Made by a program: the position numbers and the translations under genes. Below are positions 58,927 through 64,000 of a DNA stretch of 64,000 nucleotides, piece by piece; position 1 is the stretch's first letter; every line of letters begins with the position of its first letter. Location: NCBI RefSeq assembly GCF_052065835.1, contig NZ_JBQHTG010000001.1:186001-250000 (forward strand), in the 5' to 3' direction. The notes beneath the pieces are model-generated. The model had not been told where the DNA came from. It made no database searches and saw nothing but the letters and a program-made list of their open reading frames with translations. The DNA comes from Laedolimicola sp934402125. GTDB taxonomy: Bacteria; Bacillota; Clostridia; Lachnospirales; Lachnospiraceae.

Positions 58927-60021
58927 CTATTGCTGGTGCGTGTATTCCTCCACATTTCCTTCCGCAAAGCTGGGAAGTCCGTTGTAGAGTGCCAGGGCGT
59001 ACTGATACAGGCTATAGGCCGTCACAGCCCCGGTTCCCTCTCCCAGGTGCATGCCTGCCTGAATGGGCGCAGTCATGCCCATGGCGTCCAGCATCATCCG
59101 ACCTGCCGGCTCCGCGGAGCAATGGGTCGGTACCATATAGGCCTCGCACTCCGGTGCAAGCCCTGCCGCGCAATAGGCTGCTACAGAAGAAATGAAACCA
59201 TCGATCAGCACCGGAGCTCCTACCATGGCTCCGCCCAGATAACAGCCGATCATGCCTGCGATATCCAGGCTTCCCACCTTGGAAAGCACGTCCAGAATAT
59301 CGTTCTTGTCCGGCTGATTGACTTCGATCGCCCGGCGGATCACCTCGATCTTATGATCCAGTCCGGCGCTGGAAAGGCCTGCGCCCCGTCCGGTCACCTC
59401 CGCCACGTCCTTATGAAGCAGCACGGCTGCCATAGCTGAGCTGGGCGTGGTGTTGCCGATCCCCATTTCTCCGGTAATGATCATCCGGTGGCCCGCCTGA
59501 TACAGCTCTTTTACCACCTGGATTCCGGTTTCAATGGCCTGCAGGGCCTCTTCCCGGCTCATGGCCGGTCCCTTCGCCAGATTGGCGGTTCCATAGCGGA
59601 CTACCCGGTTCCAGATCCGGGGATGCTGTCCGTCCACAAACATACCGATGTTTACCGGAATGACCTCGATTCCCATCTGCTTCGACATAATGCAGACGGA
59701 GGATTTCCGGTCGCCCATATTTTCCAGCACCTGAGCCGTTACCTCGCTTCCGGTCTGGCTGACGCCCTCGGCTACCACGCCGTTGTCCGCGCCCATGATG
59801 ACTACCACCGGCCTCAGATCCGCGATTTCGCCCAGCCGGGAGGTTCCGTAGATTCCCGCCAGCTGGACCACCATCTCCTCCAGTCTTCCCATACCCCGCA
59901 AGGGCTTACACAGGGAATCCCAGTGCTTCCAGGCCGCCTCTACGGAAGCTTTGTCCAACGGCTTCATTTCTTTTCTGTACTGTTCCAGTTCCATATATTT
60001 TTCACTTCTATTTTCTGTCAT
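58927..60021 (-). CDS. cobT: Nicotinate-nucleotide--dimethylbenzimidazole phosphoribosyltransferase CobT
   Basis: Makes alpha-ribazole phosphate, or an analogue with another lower-ligand base, from nicotinate mononucleotide. The 364-residue protein has MGADNGVVAEGVSQ, EMGIGNTTPSSAM, GRGAGLSSAGLDHK and the catalytic Glu in HLGEGTGAV. No bza or bluB gene for making dimethylbenzimidazole is in the window, so the base may be imported or be a different one. Confidence 0.94.
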   Translation of the reverse strand: MTENRSEKYMELEQYRKEMKPLDKASVEAAWKHWDSLCKPLRGMGRLEEMVVQLAGIYGTSRLGEIADLRPVVVIMGADNGVVAEGVSQTGSEVTAQVLENMGDRKSSVCIMSKQMGIEVIPVNIGMFVDGQHPRIWNRVVRYGTANLAKGPAMSREEALQAIETGIQVVKELYQAGHRMIITGEMGIGNTTPSSAMAAVLLHKDVAEVTGRGAGLSSAGLDHKIEVIRRAIEVNQPDKNDILDVLSKVGSLDIAGMIGCYLGGAMVGAPVLIDGFISSVAAYCAAGLAPECEAYMVPTHCSAEPAGRMMLDAMGMTAPIQAGMHLGEGTGAVTAYSLYQYALALYNGLPSFAEGNVEEYTHQQ

Positions 60022-60023
60022 TT

Positions 60024-60656
60024 CTATCTTCCACCCTGATACAACATGGCGTTGCAGATGGTGGCCGCAATGTTGCTGCCCCCTTTCCGTCCTCTGGGCA
60101 CGATGTAGGGAATGCCTGCGGTCATAATCATCTCCTTTGCCTCTACCACGTTCACAAAGCCCACCGGGGCGCCGATGATAAGCTCCGGCTTAATCCTGCC
60201 CTCTTCGATCAGCTCATAGAGACGAATAAGTGCCGTCGGCGCGTTGCCCACCGCAATGATCAGAGGCTTCTGAAGCGCCGCCGCCCGCTCCATGCAGACA
60301 GCCGCCCGGGTGCAGCCCCGTTCTTTGGCTTCCGCAGCCACATCCGGATCGCTCATGAAGCAGTATACCTCTCCGCCGCATTCCCGCATCCGCTTTTTGT
60401 TGATACCGGAGGCTGCCATCTGGGTATCTGTCACGATGGAAGCGCCCCTGTTCAGGGCGTCCACGCCGATCTGCGCCGCATGCTCCGAAAAGCACAGATT
60501 GTCCGCGTAATCAAAGTCCGCGGAGGTATGGATACAGCGCTTCACGATGGAGAACTCCGGCTCCGGCCAGGTGCGGCCATGAAGCTCCTCCGTGATAATC
60601 GCCATACTGCGCTTCTCGATATCCATAGGCTTTACAATTTCAATTTCATTTAACAT
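60024..60656 (-). CDS. cbiC: Cobalt-precorrin-8 methylmutase CbiC
   Basis: Moves the C11 methyl group to C12, giving cobyrinate. The 210-residue protein has the catalytic His in RCIHTSADFDYAD, IVTDTQMAASGINK, AVGNAPTALIRL and APVGFVNVVEAKE. It overlaps cbiP by seven bases and ends two bases before cobT. Confidence 0.95.
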   Translation of the reverse strand: MLNEIEIVKPMDIEKRSMAIITEELHGRTWPEPEFSIVKRCIHTSADFDYADNLCFSEHAAQIGVDALNRGASIVTDTQMAASGINKKRMRECGGEVYCFMSDPDVAAEAKERGCTRAAVCMERAAALQKPLIIAVGNAPTALIRLYELIEEGRIKPELIIGAPVGFVNVVEAKEMIMTAGIPYIVPRGRKGGSNIAATICNAMLYQGGR

Positions 60657-62164
60657 CCGATTCCTTCCTCCAATATCTCGTAGATCTTCTTCATATCCAG
60701 AGAGCCGCGGACCAGATCCGCCAGCTTGTCATACTCCTGCTTCTTATGGGCCTGAGCATCAAAATGCCAGTTTTTCGGGTCGAGCCCCTTCTTCACCATC
60801 AGACGGCTCACCAGCATGGCCGCCAGATCGCCATAGTCGAAAATGCCGTGAAGATAGGTGCCGTACACGGTTCCCTCCGGATTGGAAAGGCCGTCTACAC
60901 GACCGTCCTCCAGGTAAATGGTCTCCCGGCAGCCGCCCAGAGCCTCTGTGCGGCCCATATGAATCTCGTAGCCCTGCACTTCTTTTCCGGCGAAGTCCAG
61001 AAGCTCCGCCTCATTTTTGACGCGGCCCTGAATCCGGGTCCGGGTCTTCGCCTGGGAGAATACGGTCTTCGTGTGTAACAGGCCCATGCCCCGCATGGTT
61101 CCGCCGTGCTCCACATTATCCGGATCCTCCAGAAGATCGCCCAGCATCTGATAACCGCCGCAGATTCCCACCACCGGAATCCCGTCCCCGGAGCAGCGGA
61201 GCACCGCAGTCTCCATGCCGGACTCCCGAAGCCAGGCCAGGTCGTCCATGGTATTCTTGGTTCCCGGCAGGAAAATCAGATCGGGACGGCCAAGCTCACT
61301 CACCTCCCGCACATAGCGTAAGGATACCCCTTCCATGCCCTCAAACACATTGAAATCCGTGAAATTGGAAATATGTGGAAGTCTTACGACAGCCAGGTCG
61401 ATACCGCCCTTTTTCTCCTTATGATTCAGACGCTCAGACAGGCTGTCCTCGTCGTCGATATCCAGCGGCGTTAAGGGCACTACGCCCACCACCGGAATGC
61501 CGGTGCGCTCCTCGATCATACGGAGGCCCGGACGCAGGATTTCCACATCGCCGCGGAATTTGTTGATGATCAGACCCTTGATTCTCTGCTGCTCGTCGTC
61601 CTCCAGAAGCTTCACCGTTCCGTACAGGGAGGCGAAGACGCCGCCCCGGTCGATGTCGCCGGCCAGCAGTACGGGAGCGTTGGCAATTTTTGCCATTCCC
61701 ATATTGACAATGTCGTTGTCCTTCAGATTGATTTCCGCCGGACTGCCCGCGCCCTCGATCACGATAATATCGTATTCCTCTGACAGCTTATCGAAGGCCT
61801 TCTGAATCTCCGGAATCAGCTGACGCTTGTTGGCGTAATAGTCCATGGCCTTCATATTGCCCAGCACTTCGCCGTTTACGATAACCTGACTGCCCACGTT
61901 GCTGGTGGGCTTTAAGAGAATCGGATTCATCTCCACGGTTGGCTCAATGCCTGCGGCCTCCGCCTGCATGGCCTGGGCCCGGCCAATCTCCAGTCCGTCC
62001 TTTGTGATGTAGGAATTTAATGCCATATTCTGGGATTTAAAGGGGGCTGTTTTGTAGCCGTCCTGCTTAAATACCCGGCAGAGCCCGGCCACCAGAAAGC
62101 TTTTGCCCGCATTGGACATGGTTCCCTGCACCATGATTACTTTTGCTTTTTTTCTGTCACTCAT
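60650..62164 (-). CDS. cbiP: Cobyric acid synthase CbiP/CobQ
   Basis: Adds four amide groups to adenosylcobyrinate a,c-diamide using glutamine and ATP. The 504-residue protein has the P-loop-like VQGTMSNAGKSFLVAG, PFKSQNMALNSY, VIEGAGSPAEINL, the GATase Cys in VVGICGGYQMLG and the late His in GTYLHGIFD. GGTGAG precedes the ATG. It lies 36 bases after cobD. Confidence 0.95.
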   Translation of the reverse strand: MSDRKKAKVIMVQGTMSNAGKSFLVAGLCRVFKQDGYKTAPFKSQNMALNSYITKDGLEIGRAQAMQAEAAGIEPTVEMNPILLKPTSNVGSQVIVNGEVLGNMKAMDYYANKRQLIPEIQKAFDKLSEEYDIIVIEGAGSPAEINLKDNDIVNMGMAKIANAPVLLAGDIDRGGVFASLYGTVKLLEDDEQQRIKGLIINKFRGDVEILRPGLRMIEERTGIPVVGVVPLTPLDIDDEDSLSERLNHKEKKGGIDLAVVRLPHISNFTDFNVFEGMEGVSLRYVREVSELGRPDLIFLPGTKNTMDDLAWLRESGMETAVLRCSGDGIPVVGICGGYQMLGDLLEDPDNVEHGGTMRGMGLLHTKTVFSQAKTRTRIQGRVKNEAELLDFAGKEVQGYEIHMGRTEALGGCRETIYLEDGRVDGLSNPEGTVYGTYLHGIFDYGDLAAMLVSRLMVKKGLDPKNWHFDAQAHKKQEYDKLADLVRGSLDMKKIYEILEEGIGC

Positions 62165-62200
62165 GTTCTCACCCAGCTTCTTCCGTTTTTCTTTTCTGAA

Positions 62201-63268
62201 TCAGTTGCTCCGGCGCCGCCCCAGGGCTGCCAGAAGTTTCTCATTTTCCTCATGGCCCCGCACCGCGATCCGGTAATAATCCGGCCCCAGGCCGTGGTAA
62301 TTGGCACAGCGGCGAATGAGGATTCCCTCTTCCTCCATCCGGTCTGCCAGCGTCCCGTCTCCGGGAGCCTGGAAGCAGAGATAATTGGCGTGGCCGTCAA
62401 AGACGCGCAGTCCCAGCTTCTCCATTTCCGTCCGAAGGAACGTCCGCTCCTTCTCTATCAGGGCTATGGTTTTCTCCCGGAAGCCCTTTGCTCTAAGGGC
62501 CGCGATTCCGGCTGCCTGGGCCGGCCCGGACACTGCCCAGGGCTGACCTGCCAGGCGCATCCGTTCCAGAAGCCCGGTATCTGCCGACAGCACATACCCC
62601 AGACGCAAGCCCGGAATGGCATACATTTTCGTAAAGGATTTCAGGATCACAAGATTGGGATACTCCGAAAGCCATTTCACAGCCGAACAGGCTTCCTCCT
62701 CTTCCACAAAATCCAGAAAACATTCGTCCAGACAGACGCTCACCGAAAGCTCCTTTGCCCGATCCAGAAGCTTTTTCACAAGACAAACCGGCGTCAAGGT
62801 TCCGGTGGGATTGTTGGGGTTGCAGAGGAATACCAGATCGTGCTCTTCGCATAAGCTATCCACATAGCCTTCGGTAATTTCCAGAGTTTTCCCCAATGGG
62901 AAGAAATCTATCCCCGTTCCCACCTGGTTCATGGCCTCCTCGTACTCGGCGAAGGCCGGAGCCGTTACCAGCGCCCGCTTCGGACGAAGGGCGTATACCA
63001 GTCGGTATATCAGATCCGCGCCGCCGTTGCCGCAGAGAATCCGCTCCTCCGGCTGGCCAAGCTGCTCAGAAAGGGCTGCCCGAAGCCGCCTGCAAAAGGG
63101 ATCCGGGTAATTCAGGGAAGCGTCCAGGCTTTCGATGACAGCCTCCCGGACTCCGGGGGGCATACCGAAGGGATTGATATTGGCGGAGAAGTCCAGAAGC
63201 TCCGCTTCCCTTCTGCCGCTTCTTTCTGCCGCGCCGCGGATATCTCCGCCGTGAAGAAATGTTGTCAT
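62201..63268 (-). CDS. cobD: Threonine-phosphate decarboxylase CobD
   Basis: A PLP enzyme making aminopropanol phosphate for the cobalamin side chain. The 355-residue protein is a class I/II aminotransferase fold with LDFSANINPFGMP, GNGGADLIYRLV, CNPNNPTGTL and the PLP-Lys region LKSFTKMYAIPGLRLGY. It is homologous to histidinol-phosphate aminotransferase, but the start LHGGDIRGAAERSG and the operon support CobD. Its ATG overlaps the hemD stop codon (ATGA). Confidence 0.92.
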   Translation of the reverse strand: MTTFLHGGDIRGAAERSGRREAELLDFSANINPFGMPPGVREAVIESLDASLNYPDPFCRRLRAALSEQLGQPEERILCGNGGADLIYRLVYALRPKRALVTAPAFAEYEEAMNQVGTGIDFFPLGKTLEITEGYVDSLCEEHDLVFLCNPNNPTGTLTPVCLVKKLLDRAKELSVSVCLDECFLDFVEEEEACSAVKWLSEYPNLVILKSFTKMYAIPGLRLGYVLSADTGLLERMRLAGQPWAVSGPAQAAGIAALRAKGFREKTIALIEKERTFLRTEMEKLGLRVFDGHANYLCFQAPGDGTLADRMEEEGILIRRCANYHGLGPDYYRIAVRGHEENEKLLAALGRRRSN

Positions 63269-64000
63269 AGCTGATCCTTCCTGAGCACGTCCCGGATTCC
63301 CTCCGCGGTATACACCACTGCGCTGGCATAGACCGGAATTCCGGCCTTCTTCGCCGCCTTCTCTGTCACCGGTCCGATACAGATGGCCCGGACGCTCTGT
63401 CTCTTCGGCTGTTCTGCCATAGCCGCGAAGGCTTTTACTGCCGATGCGCTGGCAAAGGTGATATAATCCATCTCCGGCAGAAGCCGGTTCAGCTCCTCCG
63501 CCTTGCGCCCGTCCCGTTCTGTCCGATATAAAGCCACCGCCTTATAGTCTATGCCGGCTGTCTCCAGGGCTTCTGTAAGCTCTGTGGAAGCCTCCTCTGC
63601 CCTGAGTAGCAGAAGCTTATCCTCTTTTCCCAGGGTCGGAATCCACTCTACCGCCAGATCTGCGCTGGAATAACGGCTGGGTACAAAGTCCGCATAGATT
63701 CCCGCTGCCTCCAGGGCTTCCCTTGTGCCTGCGCCGATGACGGCGAATTTCACGCCGGCCAGGCTCCGGATATCCTGACGCCGTTCTCTTAATTCCTCCA
63801 GGAAGAACTGCACGCCGTTGCTGCTGGTCAGCACCACCCAGGTATATTCCGCGATTCCGGCAAAAGCCGCCTCTGTCTCCGGCGTCTGTAAACGTTTTGT
63901 ATAAATCAGGCTGAAGGGAATCACTTCTGCCCCGTCCTCAGCCAGAACCTGCCGCTGCTTTTCACACATGGGCTTCGTGCCGGTCAGAAGCACCCGTTTT
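63265..64000 (-). CDS. hemD: Uroporphyrinogen-III synthase domain (HemD), partial
   Basis: The visible 245 residues match HemD, which cyclises hydroxymethylbilane to uroporphyrinogen III. Motifs are VVLTSSNGVQFFLEEL, AVIGAGTREALEAAGI, LLLRAEEAS and FASASAVKAF. The frame is open through the right edge (KRVLLTGTKPMCEKQ at the border), and the sequence continues upstream without a stop. In Clostridia HemD is often fused to the C-terminus of CobA (uroporphyrinogen-III methyltransferase), so the missing part may be CobA; an internal GTG near 63993 is the alternative start. It feeds the cobalamin genes downstream. Confidence 0.85.
   Translation of the reverse strand, partial: KRVLLTGTKPMCEKQRQVLAEDGAEVIPFSLIYTKRLQTPETEAAFAGIAEYTWVVLTSSNGVQFFLEELRERRQDIRSLAGVKFAVIGAGTREALEAAGIYADFVPSRYSSADLAVEWIPTLGKEDKLLLLRAEEASTELTEALETAGIDYKAVALYRTERDGRKAEELNRLLPEMDYITFASASAVKAFAAMAEQPKRQSVRAICIGPVTEKAAKKAGIPVYASAVVYTAEGIRDVLRKDQL

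Overview
The window looks like a chromosomal segment of an anaerobic, probably spore-forming, Gram-positive gut-type Clostridium relative, most likely Lachnospiraceae (Clostridium cluster XIVa). This rests on the diphosphate-dependent phosphofructokinase, a Cys-type formate dehydrogenase with NuoE/NuoF-like partners, a sensory [FeFe]-hydrogenase, a flavodiiron protein, an anaerobic (cbi-type) cobalamin pathway, strong GGAGG ribosome binding sites and a moderately high G+C content. No genus is claimed. No rRNA, tRNA, CRISPR array, prophage or intact insertion sequence was seen. Almost every base is in or next to a gene; no gene-free gap exceeds about 300 bases.

Layout. 1-2.0 kb: start of a MalT/LuxR-like regulator and divergent pfp. 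2.0-7.9 kb: a DUF11 protein behind a complete branched-chain amino acid ABC transporter (livJ, then livHMGF after an internal terminator). 7.9-12 kb: an operon of a ComEC-like hydrolase, a NYN-LOTUS protein and a glycogen debranching enzyme. 12-16.7 kb: ftsH, a radical SAM activase-like protein, a CNNM/CorC protein, and DUF1294. 16.8-21 kb: M20 amidohydrolase, small membrane protein, frameshifted DUF3100 gene and PucR regulator. 21-24.6 kb: Crp/Fnr regulator divergent from a four-domain flavodiiron protein, then metA. 24.8-27.8 kb: an AT-richer island with two HPr-like proteins, a class II aldolase and a gene that fuses half an antiterminator-type regulator to a 5'-truncated zinc alcohol dehydrogenase.

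28-47 kb is a molybdenum/formate region. fdhA, a HydB/NuoF-like and a HydC/NuoE-like gene form a putative NAD-linked, possibly electron-bifurcating formate dehydrogenase operon. mobA and a MOSC-MogA fusion lie upstream. A divergent operon with a perfect sigma-A promoter carries fdhD, a sensory hydrogenase (hydS-like), a PP2C phosphatase, moaC and moaA. Convergent to it are modABC and an operon of a MoeA-like protein, moeA, mobB and a nucleotidyltransferase-ModE fusion. A 24-bp ModE-type operator lies at the modABC promoter, so molybdate uptake, cofactor synthesis, enzyme and a putative H2 sensor are genetically knitted together.

47-64 kb: purC, then a long minus-strand cobalamin operon entering from the right edge (hemD domain, cobD, cbiP, cbiC, cobT, a lipoprotein, cbiD, cbiG, cbiJ-E-T fusion, cbiA, cobU, cobS, a short CobU paralogue, cobC, cbiB, cobO). 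Genes are coupled by ATGA or longer overlaps. cbiK, cbiL, cbiF and cbiH are not in view and presumably lie to the right.

The most unusual items are the in-frame regulator-dehydrogenase deletion fusion, the hydrogenase-phosphatase pair inside the formate dehydrogenase maturation operon, the nucleotidyltransferase-ModE fusion with its matching operator, a 47-bp near-palindrome embedded in the coding linker of the CbiJ-E-T fusion, and a 136-bp element with perfect 12-bp terminal inverted repeats inside the formate dehydrogenase operon.
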